From assembly GCA_039545315.1 (NCBI GenBank), contig BCIM01000005.1:560609-624608 (forward strand): a stretch of 64,000 nucleotides of DNA, written 5' to 3'. The notes below the pieces were generated by a model. It was not told where the DNA came from and did no database searches. It worked only from the letters and a program-made list of their open reading frames with translations. This stretch comes from Kondoa malvinella (lineage: Eukaryota > Basidiomycota > Agaricostilbomycetes > Agaricostilbales > Kondoaceae). The stretch's first letter is position 1; each line of letters opens with the position of its first letter. Positions 47,016 to 57,485 of this stretch are shown here, piece after piece. A program made the position numbers and the translations under genes.

Positions 47016-50000
47016 ATGGCCCAGACAACTCTTCATCGACACAGACTGGAGCGGATACCGTCAGAGTGCAGCCTCGCATTGCCCTGCCAAAGGACACAAG
47101 GTGAGGATTCTCCCTATATGTCTGTCACACTCGGCTGCTGCCCCGCCTGGCTACTCCCTTATCCCCTTGATCATATCAATGTCTTTGCCTAATTAAGCTT
47201 TGTTGACTCTTCCGAACGCGTACTCTCTCGATAGGCAGCCTTCCGCTCTCGATAATATCAAGACCTACTCAGCCGCTCCATCCCTCGCTCTAGCCAACGT
47301 ACGTATGTCTTTGAAGATGACGCATCAGCTTACATGTAGGAACGTGCAGCAAGCTCGAAGACTATCAGAAGGCTTTCAGGCCTTTACTCGCTCCAATTCA
47401 CAGCCTGTTACTTCTGTGAATGATGTGCAAGAACAGCCCTTCGAGTCCGATGATGATTGGCCGGATATCGATTGTCAGGTTGCGACTAATGGCGTCAGTA
47501 TTGCTAGCGGATGCATTTATTCTGCTTGGGATAGACTTTCAGATGGAAGGTGTGCTCTTCTCCTTCTATTTGCCTGTTCTCGAATTGATTGATTCAGGCG
47601 GCTCCTGCTAAACGTCTATCCATCCCATCTGCAAATATGGGATTACAGCAATCTTGACAACATAGCTGAGCTTTTGAGCTTGCGCACCTCTGCGGATCTA
47701 GGCAACTTGGTATCCGCCTGTGTGCTGGCTGCACCTCGCAGACCGGAAAGCGCGATATGGAAAGATGGCCCGATACTCGCTGTCCTGTTAGCCGATCGTT
47801 TTAGACATCCGCCTCCGTAGCTGATCTTATTGCGCAGATCTTCTACCTCTTCTACGTGCGGTCAGCTCCACATATATTCACTCATCACTCGGAAACACCT
47901 CAAACACATCCCAGTCGATGGCCGGCCGCTCTCTTTACGCAGTAACGAACGGTTCATCACGATCAGCTGTCTTTCATGTATCCATGTGCTCAATAATTCC
48001 GACCTCGAATTCTGCCCTTTCTCTCCTATTAATGACGTGGCAGCTTCGAAACCGGTCATTGCGCTCGGATCTTCTCGACTCTTTGCATATGCTACAAGCA
48101 GACCACTGCGGAACATAGCAGACTCGGGTATTATAGGCGATCAGACTTGGTCACCGGGTCAAGATGCTCTTTCACCCATTTCGCCCGTAAACACGTCAGA
48201 TATGGCTCGTAAAGTCGGCGAAGGGGTGTTATCTGGTGCGAAAGCTTTAGGATCGTATGGGTATGCGTATTGGTCCGGACGTCAATCGACATCAGCTTAT
48301 TCCAAATCCGCGCCGGCTACTTCTCATTGGTCAAGACGCTCGGAACCTAGATCAGCTTCTGAAGGCTCTGCCAGTAATCAAGGTTTCGTCATCGTCGTGG
48401 ATCTAGCAAAGATCGATCAACTCTCGCGTAAACCTACCGTCCTGGCTCATTTCCGACCTTCTCATAATGCCATCAGTGCCCTATCCATCAATCCAGCAGG
48501 TAATCTCATCCTCACCGCCTCTTCAGAAGGGCACTCTTTCCACATCTTTCACCTCCGCCCTGATCCTCTGTCCAAGCCCATATCAACTACCACCAAACAC
48601 GGCTTACAATCGATCGAAAGACGTGTACCGAAAGTCTTGCATCAGTACAAGCTTTATCGAGGGTTGACTCCCGCTAAGATTAGGAAAGTGGATTGGGCGA
48701 AAGATGGACGCTTTGTTTCGGTCAGTACGGATGGAGGGACGGCTCATGTGTTTGGTCTGCACCCGGATGGCGGTTTACCGAAAGTTGGGGAGTTGCTAGA
48801 TCCGCATATAAAGAATTTGAAACAGCCAGTGAGTCGTTCGGGAGTAGAAAGAGAAACTGCTGATACGCTGAACAGGCCGCTACTTCTGTCTCGTTGCAGC
48901 CGCTCTTCCGCATCAAAGCTCCTGCAATGCCGATTGGCTCGCCCACTGCTCAGACTAGCCTACCGACAATGCTCGACTTTGACCTTTCAGATCAGCAGCA
49001 GAAGCTTCTCATATTCTTCCCGTCGACAGCGAACATGCTGCTCGCGCATCTCAAGCTAGTCAAGCAAGAGTCGAAGCCCTCTCTCGTTGTGCCGGTCGAG
49101 TCTATCTCTGGTATTGGTCGTCTGCTACGTCAGCATGGTCATCCTATACATGTAGAATCGAATGCGAAGATTGCAGTAGACAGGAAATGTTGCTGGGATC
49201 TACGAGCGGATCTGTCTATCAAGAGTCTCTCAACTGGATTTGACTTCCAGACGAAGGATAAGACGCCTAGCATCAGGTCGACGGCGCAAGCTGAAGTTCA
49301 AACTTTCAACCAGCATACAATGGGCAAATCCATCTATCCTTCCCCTCGTTTCGAATTCGCGACCTACCCTTCTTCATTCGATGGCTTTGTGATTGGCAAC
49401 TTCTCACCTCCTGATCGTCCTGTTGTAATGAGAAAAGAAGTCGAGTTCAACGCCTCTTCTCCACCTCGAGAACACATCAAGTCTGCTATGGGCTCGACAC
49501 TTGACCTGTCTTCAGCATCGACTTCGCCATCTTCGCCATCGTGGAGTCAAGGCTCACCGGCGAAACATAGCAGTCGTTGGCGAGATGCACTTCCGGTTCG
49601 ATCTTTCGCTACTAGTGTTCCAATCAACCTCGTCAATGATTCGATTCGACAAGTGAAGAATGAGATAGGAAGAGTGGCTGCCAATTATCGCGAAGCACCA
49701 TCGTCAGTCTCCTTCGAGAAAGATGCCGTCGCACCTGAAGAAGACGTCCCATCGCTCGACTACAACTCTACTACCGGTAGCTCGAACAATCAGAATAGCG
49801 AAGACGATGTAGCAGACGCTTGGGAATTATCGCCCATTATCTCGCCCGTTGTTCGAATACAGCAAACGGACGATCTGGTCGAGCCATTCGTGTTGGACGA
49901 CGCTGGTCCGGACTTCTCGCTACAGCCTTTCGATAAACCTATTCCGCCTATCGTCGCGAAGGAGAAGTTCGCAGAGTCGAACGTCACGAAGCTACCTGAG

Positions 50001-50093
50001 CCTCTTATTCCAAGCAAACCAGACAAGCCGAAAGAAACAAAGCTAGAAAACCCTTCCACAAGCAAGAAGAACAAGTCCAAGAACCGCTCGTAA
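47016..50093 (+). CDS. BCAS3-type WD40 protein
   Basis: Fungal homolog of BCAS3, a WD40 beta-propeller protein related to Atg18/PROPPIN proteins and, in animals, linked to autophagy at phagophores. The ATG at 47016 (MAQTTLHRHRL) joins in phase to LLTLPNAYSLDRQPSALDNI; an in-frame alternative ATG-led frame at 47009 does not. Conserved blocks: SAWDRLSDGRRLLLNVYPSH, LQIWDYSNLDNIAELLSLR, GPILAVLLADRF, TVRVYSLITRKHLKHI-like blade, the diagnostic ARKVGEGVLSGAKALGSYGY with AYWSG, QGFVIVVDLAK, LAHFRPSHNAISALSINPAG, ILTASSEGHSFHIFHLRP, and KVDWAKDGRFVSVSTDGGTA. The C-terminal third is Ser/Pro/Asp-rich and disordered, ending in KKNKSKNRS at 50093. The junction near 47297 is uncertain. Confidence 0.8.
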
Positions 50094-50144
50094 TGGTTGT
50101 AAAATCTCTCTGTTGTATTCTCTGTTGTATCACGAGTTGTATTT

Positions 50145-52439
50145 TTACGAACGAAACAACACACATTGCAATGTACAGCCTAGAGTGCATACACGAACAG
50201 TTAAATAGACCTTCCGTTGGCTCAAGGCTGGTATGGCTCTGCAACCATTTTCTGAGCGTGAGCTGATTCGCGATAAAGGCATCAGAGCACTTACGAAGCT
50301 GCTCAATCGCTTCAGTTCTTTCAGCCTCGATGCGCGATGCGACAGCTTTGCTTCGTATTTCAATCTTGCACTTGAAAGGCTCAGCGCGCGAATTGAAGCC
50401 GTCTGTGAAGCGTCAGCCGGGATCTTGGCCGATCAAACGAGCAAGGCCGACCTGTGAAAGCAAAGACTCAAGTCGAGATGAGGTAACGACTTGTATAGTC
50501 GACGAAGAGGCTTACTGTCTGGCGTGATTTCTGCTCCCGTCGCAGCGTCTCTAGCTTTCGATATTTTGAAGTTGGCCAAAATCGTCGCTAGAGCGATGAA
50601 GACTGTTTTTTCTGCAACATGCATGCGTGCACTGGACTTCAGCTTAGACAGGCAGCAGACTACGAAATAGCTTATCTGGGCAGATCCTCCGGCCCTGTAA
50701 GAGTGTCAGCGTAACTAGATAGAACAAGATTCGCCTTACGAAGCCAAAACCAGAGTGACCTAGCTTTTGCGGATATTCCTTAGCAGATGGATCTAGGTAG
50801 CGGCTACATCCCCAGTCAGTCAGTGTGCATAAGTCGGACACAAGGCTACCGACTCTGGATTGAATCGATCTGGTTCTGAAACTACGAAAGAGGACATCGG
50901 CGAGTTCGCTACTGAAGAAATTCTAGACTTACAATACTCTGGATCTCGGTTCACACTCCATAGGTTGACCAGGATGGTAGAGCCTTGTGGTATGAACATG
51001 TCTTCGTAGACGTCGTCTTCGATTGTAGCATGTGGCTGTCCGCTAATGTCCAGCAGAGAAGTCAGTAAACGGTATGGCCCTTGAAAGCATTGCGAACGTA
51101 CCCCAGGACAGCTACAGGCCTCCATCTGAGCGTTTCTTTGACTATAGCGCAGATGTAGGGCAACTAAAATACTCATCAACTCGATTCACTCTCTTCGATG
51201 GGCGAGACTCGCATTGTCCTCATCATCGAAAGTCGGCGAGCGGTCTCCTAGTACTCTGTCGAGCTCTTCATGCGCCTTCTGCTGTACTTCAGGAAAGCAA
51301 GTCATGGCCAGCATGAACGCGATCGTGGTCCCTGCAGTAGTCTCCACTATTATAGCAAGACATGAGCACACCCATTGCATGATCAAGAAAGTTATCTACC
51401 ACCCGCTCCGAAAATTCCTCCAGTGAGCAGCGCGAATTCGCCTTCGTTCAGACCATGATCAGGCGTTTCGAACAATCGTTTCGTAAAGCAAGTCTGGGCT
51501 GTGCCATCGTCCATACGCTTCTTGACTTCGTTAGCCAACGACATCCAGAATTTGGTTCCCTCTTCTCTGGCCTTCCTCCAAGTTCGCTTGTAAGGTGTTA
51601 GAATCTCAGGCAGATCTTGTAAGATCGGGAAGGAGTCTAGAATCTGCTTTCCGGGTAGGTTGACGAGGCCACTAGCTGTAACATGAGCACACAAAATCGC
51701 CGTCCTAAAAGTTTGCACATACACTGCTTGCATTCTATCGATCACGCTCCGCACAAAGCCTTCGTTGAAGTTGTCCACTCTTCGTCCATATGACATGATA
51801 GTGACAATACTACGCGAGACATCAGCTTTCGTTCTGAATTAACTGGTACGAACTCACCTGGCTGCAAATCGTTCGATATGCTTTTCAAATTTCTCTGGAT
51901 CTGTCATAAAGTCGTAGGCGAGCCGTTTCGCTTCCAACTCTTGGACCGGTTGATAGTCTATAGCCGCTTTGTTCATCAAAACGGCGTGGTAGTGCTTCCT
52001 TTGATTTCTCCATCGAGGCCCGTATGGCTGGAATAGCAGAGCATTTCCACCAGTCATGAGCTCGCCCTGATGGCATTGTCAGAGTAAACAATCCCTCTCA
52101 GAAAGTGATGAGACGTACAGCGACAATGAAGCGGGGTCTTGACGAGTAAATCCCACTTCGCTTATCCAACAAGTCTGTAGCAATCCTCGCACTGTTAATG
52201 ACGATCGTAGGCTTCTTTCCAGTCCACATCGTATACATAGGACCGTATATCTTGCTCCATTCTTCCAGCAAAAGCCAAGGTTTCGGTCTAGCAATCTGTT
52301 TCCTGTTGCCAGACCACCATGAACCGCCTTTTACTTCAGGAGGGAGGTTGGCAGGCTTGTTTTGGAAGAGGAAGAAGGGAATGGTAGAGCATACAGCTAG
52401 GAAAATCCCAGCGATGACGAGCGGATCCACATTGAACAT
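50145..52439 (-). CDS. Cytochrome P450 (first of two)
   Basis: Haem monooxygenase anchored in the ER by its N-terminal span (FNVDPLVIAGIFLAVCSTIP). Conserved elements in order: WSKIYGPMYTMWTGKKPTIV, SGIYSSRPRF, QPYGPRWRNQRKHYHAVL (C-helix WRxxRK), LTGGIFGAG-VETTAGTT (I-helix), LPYICAIVKETLRWRP (K-helix ExxR), EDMFIPQGSTILVNLWSVNR, EPDRFNPE (PERF motif), and haem loop HSGFGFGRRICPG. The last Gly of the haem loop is read only if the 49-nt intron 50627-50675 is spliced with AT...AC ends, which also restores MHVAEKTVFIALATILANFK. The extreme C-terminus (FNSRAEPFKCKIEIRS onward) is uncertain and may stop at 50222 or 50145. The gene is convergent with BCAS3. Substrate unknown. Confidence 0.85.
50627..50675 (-). 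other. Probable AT-AC intron in cytochrome P450 gene
   Basis: On the minus strand the intron begins ATAAGC and ends GTGCAC, 49 nt, the usual length here. Removing it gives CPGMHVAEK, the expected haem-loop and L-helix sequence, in frame. The only in-frame GT-AG reading found (GTAGTC...TGCAG) gives CPDKLFQK, losing the conserved Gly and the HxAE block. Confidence 0.65.
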
Positions 52440-52906
52440 GGTAAACGAGCTATTGCTTATGGGTATACTGCTGAATAGTCAGCCGTAGTATGGGAGCAGA
52501 AGAGCGAGGAGGAGCCCCGTGGCATTATCAAAGGGAAGAACAGATGTCCCAGCAGGTAAGAATCTGGCGCCGAGCCGAAGCTCTGACCAATGGCAGATAT
52601 GCAGTCGATAGTAGCCCAGCGTTGCAAGACGTCGTACGAGGCAGGTATACACTGTCAATGCTGCATGAAAGCTGATACACGCGCTCTACGCGCTGCAAGC
52701 CGAAGTCGTCAAGTCGGCGTAGGACATGGTAGGCACATAGCATCTGGAATAGCTTGCACTGCTTCGGCCAGGGCTGTGAATATTGTATGGCGGAAACGGG
52801 TCAAGCCAAATAGAGGCAACTGGATTTTCTTGGACCCGAAACACGACACAAGAGCAGAGCTCGCGACCTGATACCAGCCTCAGCATATACCCAGACACGC
52901 CTTTCC
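52440..52906. promoter_or_regulatory. Divergent intergenic region
   Basis: 467 nt between the P450 start (minus) and the GT90 start (plus). No gene and no clear motif recognised. Confidence 0.4.
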
Positions 52907-54490
52907 ATGGGTCTATACCAGCAGTTGAGCATCGGGGAAGAAGATCCGCAGCGTCCAGTGCCAGCCTACCAAAAAACATCTGTTCGACTCTATGCTATCG
53001 GCGCAGCTGCATTCCTAGGCTTTCTAGTTCTCATCTCTCTGCGTACCAAGCCGCCTACATACTTTTACTCTGGCGTTGATCGCCAAGACAATGTGCATGT
53101 CAATTCGACAGAAGGGACGGAATTGATACTGGACGATAAACTGCTCAATTCGCTCGATCTGACAGAAGACCAATGCCAAGCTGCTTTCCCTAGGAACTAC
53201 GAAACGCTTCTACGGATCTCACAATACCATAAATCCCGAGGCGGTATAACGAAAGCAGACGCGGACAAAGCAGGCGAAGACCCGAACGCTCGTTTTATAC
53301 TATCAGACAATCAGCTCTACATTGCGAAATACAGACCAGGCTTCCAATCCCGGGCTTTAGCAGTCATACAAAGCTTGCACGCCGCAATCAGCATGTCACC
53401 CGAACCTCTGCCCGATGTAGATTTCAGCATGGGCGTGGATGATGTTGGAAGAGGCGTGCCGGCTAGGTGGGAATTGACGAGTCTGGAAAAGGATAGCGAA
53501 AAGACTTGGCTTTTGGCGGATTTTGGGTTTTATAATTGGCCAGAGGCGAGGACGGGCGCTTGGACTTCTTTCAGGGCGAAAGCACAGGAGATTAGTGAGA
53601 TCAGCTGGTCGCAAAAGATACCCAAGCTGGTATGGTACACCCAAAATTATAGTACTGTTGCTCAGTATGCGATAGTTCTGGCGAGGAGTCCCGATGACAG
53701 ATCAACGGAAGGAGCTACTGACGTACCAAGAAAGAGATTGGGCCGACATGGGAGAAATCAATTGGTGTAGGTGTTAGTCTCTAGTCTTCGGACTGAAAAG
53801 CTAAAGTTTCGCTAGATGGGAAAAGCAAGTATTCCATAGTCTCTTTACCAGATCATTGCAAGAATCGATACCTAGCAGCAACAGAGGGCGGATCGTACAG
53901 CGGGTCAGTCGCTTTGCTTTATTGTGTGAATACCACTTAGATGTCGAGCAACTGACAGGCGACTGAAGTATCTCCTCAACTGCCGATCAGTCATCATTTC
54001 ACATCCAAGAAAATGGTGGCAACACTTTCACCATCTGATAGATCACGACGACAACTCGCCAGACCAGAACATCATCTACTTACCTGGACCAGTGTGGGAA
54101 GGTTTGGATCAGAAGATGGAAGACATTGTACGTAGCTGCGAGAGCTGCAGTCTACTGGAAGACTAAGTAGTGCGAGCCGTACAGCTGCAGAATGACGAGC
54201 GCGCACAGCTGATAGCGTCGAACATGCATCGGACTTTTGCGAGACAGTGAGTTTGTTCCTGGGCTAATATATTTGGGTCGCTCATCATTGCCAATAGGTA
54301 TCTGACACCGGCAGCGATAGCGTGTTACTGGAGACGCGCAATACGGGAATACGTATGTCCTGCCTACTGCGCTTTGCTTCCCCCCGATGCTCATACTGCG
54401 ACATAGGCGTCAGTGCAGCACTTCACGCCAACTGTGGGAGACGCAAAGCCGTTTGAAGATTGGATATTATCAGGGCCAAAGAATGGATGA
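52907..54490 (+). CDS. GT90 (CAP10-like) glycosyltransferase
   Basis: Type II membrane glycosyltransferase of the CAP10/GT90 family, which in basidiomycete yeasts adds xylose to capsule or glycolipid mannans in the Golgi. The ATG at 52907 begins MGLYQQLSIGEEDPQRP; a signal anchor follows (LYAIGAAAFLGFLVLISL). Family blocks: ARFILSDNQLYIAKYRPGFQ, SPEPLPDVDFSMGVDD, WLLADFGFYNWPEARTGAW, WSQKIPKL-FWRGVPMTDQRKELL across an intron, SIVSLPDHCKNRYLAATEGG, SYSGRLKYLLNCRSVIISHP, WWQHFHHLIDHDDNSPDQNI, and LTPAAIACYWRRAIREYASV. It ends FEDWILSGPKNG at 54490. The length and all blocks look intact. The donor sugar cannot be inferred. Confidence 0.85.
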
Positions 54491-54686
54491 TGGTCCTATT
54501 CTGCCGGCATATAGTAAGGGGTTCATGGTAATTTGCATTGCATCGGATGTATAGAGGGAGTTGCTTCCATGATGTGTACCGCTTACGGCATAACGACTCG
54601 CGAGTCAGAAAAGTCCTGTACATCATGCTCGTCCCTTTCAGTGTTTCTGTATTACATTGTACCCGTGATGACCGCTCTTCTGATGT

Positions 54687-55889
54687 CTAGCGCTCATTCT
54701 CAAATAAGACACAGCCTTGTCGAGCGGCAAGACTGCATTGGTAGAAGAAAAGATTCTCGCCTAGAACAAGGTCAGCTGAGGCACGAGGATAGTGGTCTTC
54801 GCTTACCGCAACCAGCCATCTGGGTGCCACAATCAGGCGACTGCTCTGCGGGATGCAAGATTACTCACTGGCTCGAAAGGCCTGTCGACAAAATCGTCAG
54901 CTCAGGTTGCGATGATTGCAGTAAATACTTACACCTTTGCAGCGGAACGCAGCAAATCGAAGCAAGTGATGCCGTCTGGATTGATGACTTCGTTGTCAAT
55001 CTCATCCGTACGACTCTTCAAGATTCGTGCAATTTCGGCTTTGCTAAAGACCCCTTCAACACCAGTGTACTTTTCGGCACGGCGCGTCTCTGGGTTGTAA
55101 CCAAAGGGCACGTGCGAGCCGGTAGAGGTAATCAACTTCTTGACAGGCTCATTGGTAGCGAGAAAGCTGGCCAGAGTGACATGCTTTTTGAGTTGACGTA
55201 ATGGACTGTCGTAATCGTACTTGTTATCATCAGAGTGTTCCAACAGAGGGCGATCGTCGATTGGCTTGTCAGGGTAGTAGCAAAGGTCATATCCTGTGGA
55301 GATGGGAGGTCGTTCGCAGCGTTCCTTGGTTAAAGCTTTGGCGAGGGTTGTAGTAGGCTGAGATTTGGGATGAATGGTAGTCAACGAATCTTTCGTCTCT
55401 GCATGCCGAGTAAGAAGCGACCGAGTCACATAGCTGCACTTACCTCGTTTGATCTCTCGAGGAGCGTCTTTTAGAGCAACAGAGCAGACTTCACAAGAAT
55501 GGCCATGGTAGACAAGAGCAGCTGCCAGATCCTTCCAGCTGGACGCTTTGTGGAGCACAGAGCGTCCGAAACCACCCAACAAGCACGCGTCTTTCCAGAA
55601 CCCTTCGTCATAGCGAACAACATTTCGAAGAGCAAAGCACGTTTGGGAAAAGAAAACGAGAGATGCGAAATCGTCAATTTCGTGATAGATTTTTAGGACC
55701 AATTCGACAGGGAACAACGGCAAAAGGCATAGCGTGGGCTCTCCAGACGACTGGAGCACGGACACAGTGTTCGAAATGGGTCTTGTGAAAAGACGCGAAA
55801 GGCGCTTACCATAATAACTGGTAGCTTGCTTTCGACGCTGAGTGAACAAGTTGACCTTACTGAGAGAGGTCACGGTTTGCGAACGACAT
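54687..55889 (-). CDS. F-box protein
   Basis: Likely substrate receptor of an SCF ubiquitin ligase. The ATG at 55889 (MSFANRDLSQ) joins by a GTAAGG...CACAAG intron of about 80 nt to PISNTVSVLQSSGEPTLCLL, then an F-box: PLFPVELVLKIYHEIDDFAS, LVFFSQTCFALRNVVRYDEG, FWKDACLLGGFG. A Cys-pair segment (YHGHSCEVCSVALKDAP) follows. C-terminal exons added after GTGTAAGT, GTGAGT and GTAAGC donors give PFEP, MAGC, GENLFFYQCSLAARQGCVLF and stop at 54687. If these splices are not used the frame stops at 54929. The target-binding region resembles nothing I recognise. Divergent from the next gene by 138 nt. Confidence 0.72.
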
Positions 55890-56027
55890 GCTCACTGGCG
55901 CGGGCAGGCGGATGTCCCGTCAGGACCCGTCAGGCTCAGGATGTCTTGCACCCGCTCTCCGACGGAACGTCCTGTTGCCCGCTTTTGCAGCCCAGGCTGG
56001 CTTGGTACCAACAGCCAGCAAATCAAC

Positions 56028-56984
56028 ATGTCTTTCACTTCTATCAATCTCGCAGTCCATTATTCACCTGATGACAGCTGGATCGAGCAACTGCTGCCAG
56101 AAAGTGACGAAACCGCCGTGTTTTTACGCAAGATATTGAACTGCCTCGCCGAGCCAGCCTCTGCTCTACATTGTGCTATGGCCAAGAGCCTACAAGCAGC
56201 AACAGATCTTCAGTATGACGATGTCTCGCAAGCTATCTTGAACCTTCTACAGCCGAATACGTTGGCCCACCGTCTGCGAATCTCATTTGTGAACCTGAAG
56301 GGAAAGGGCTGGGGCAAAATGGAGGGTTACATGGACACTGACTCTGCATCAGGGTTTGTCATGTTATCGCGAAGCTACCTGGACTTCTTGCAGCAATCGA
56401 AAGAGCGCCCATGTATGTTTTCTTCTCGTTCTCAAGGCTGAATGAAAGCTGATTACTGTGCTCCAGATGGATCCCATATTATACACCAGGTTCATGCCGC
56501 GTCTTTCCATCTTTCGGCTACATTTCTTCGCGAACTTCTACATTGGTTTCACCTGATGCTTTGCAGATCCAATACTCCTCCCGAATCAACATCTGTGAGT
56601 CGCCAGGAGTTCGAGACCAATGCAGCGCATAGTGCATATCATCTAGAGGGATTGGCGTACGGTGGTGAGTCTGAAGCTGCATTTGAAGCTGGCTTTGTTG
56701 GGAACTGGTCGAAATGTGACCGTATCGTCGTGCACAAGGACAACAGCTGGCATGCAATCGATTCGATCGGGCTGTTCGAGCTCTTGCTTTCTATCGGCGA
56801 CATCTCACCTGCCAAGATCGCAAAGGTTTCAAGGGTTTTTGATCTGCATTCTTCGGGTCTGGTGTTATCTTTGGCCAAAGGAGACGAGGCTCGTCCGACA
56901 GGGGAAGGTACTAACGGACTATCGCAAGGCCAGACCGGCGACAAGCTTGAGCTGGTCATCTCAAGCGACAAACGTGCCGAATGA
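56028..56984 (+). CDS. Hypothetical zincin-like protein with altered motif (RELLH)
   Basis: Two or more exons from ATG 56028 (MSFTSINLAVHYSPDDSWIE). Helical N-terminal part (LLPESDETAVFLRKILNCLA), then SATFLRELLHWFHLML, then TPPESTSVSRQEF, GLAYGGESEAAFEAGFVGNW and a Ser/Gly-rich end, TGA at 56984. The order helix-[HR]ELxH, TPP, G-E-x-E-x-x-F-E-x-G matches the arrangement in the HEXXH protein at 4811-6028, so I infer the same fungal family; here the first zinc ligand His is Arg, which would disable a zinc peptidase. A short intron near 56548-56568 is possible and would change a few residues after RELLH. No function known. Confidence 0.7.
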
Positions 56985-57485
56985 TTCTTTGTGCAGAGCC
57001 AACACTCTTGTATATGTACGACCCAATGTAATGGTCACGTTCCAATCGTTTCAATCGAAATACCTCTACACCATTATCTGAGAAGGTTGAAGGGGCACGA
57101 CCGCTTTTCCGCGAACCACGATTAGGTGGTCTAGACCTTGCCTGCTCAGAGCCTCTCTCAAACATACTGGACACAGAATAGCAGCCGCAATCTCCGCGCG
57201 TAACGTCAGCGCGCTTATTCCTCCTCCCGACCTCGTGATGTGCAATCTACGTCGGAATGCTGTGTATGCACCGTTCTTGACGCTAAACAGATTGGCGTAC
57301 TCTCGGACCTCTGTTTTGCTCAGCGGCTCGCTCGGAAGGGCACAGAGTCTTTGGCGACCAAGGCAGCTCGACTGGCTCTGACATCTCGTTCTTGCTCGCT
57401 TTCCGTACTGGGCTTCTTCTCTCTTCTCAAGTTCCTTTCTCAAAGAAGTACTATCTGCGACACCTATACGAGAAATCTGAACGCG
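56985..57485. other. Intergenic; uncertain minus-strand open frame
   Basis: A minus-strand frame at 57066-57443 codes for 125 residues (contains REYANLFSVKNGAYTAFRRR and AAAILCPVCLREAL) but opens with CTG and no in-frame ATG or convincing splice to one. It may be a chance frame or a small gene whose first exon I missed. Confidence 0.35.

Noticed and set aside
57066..57443. 125-codon minus-strand frame with a CPVC pair
   Set aside because: No in-frame ATG and no recognised domain; kept only as an uncertain note on the intergenic region.
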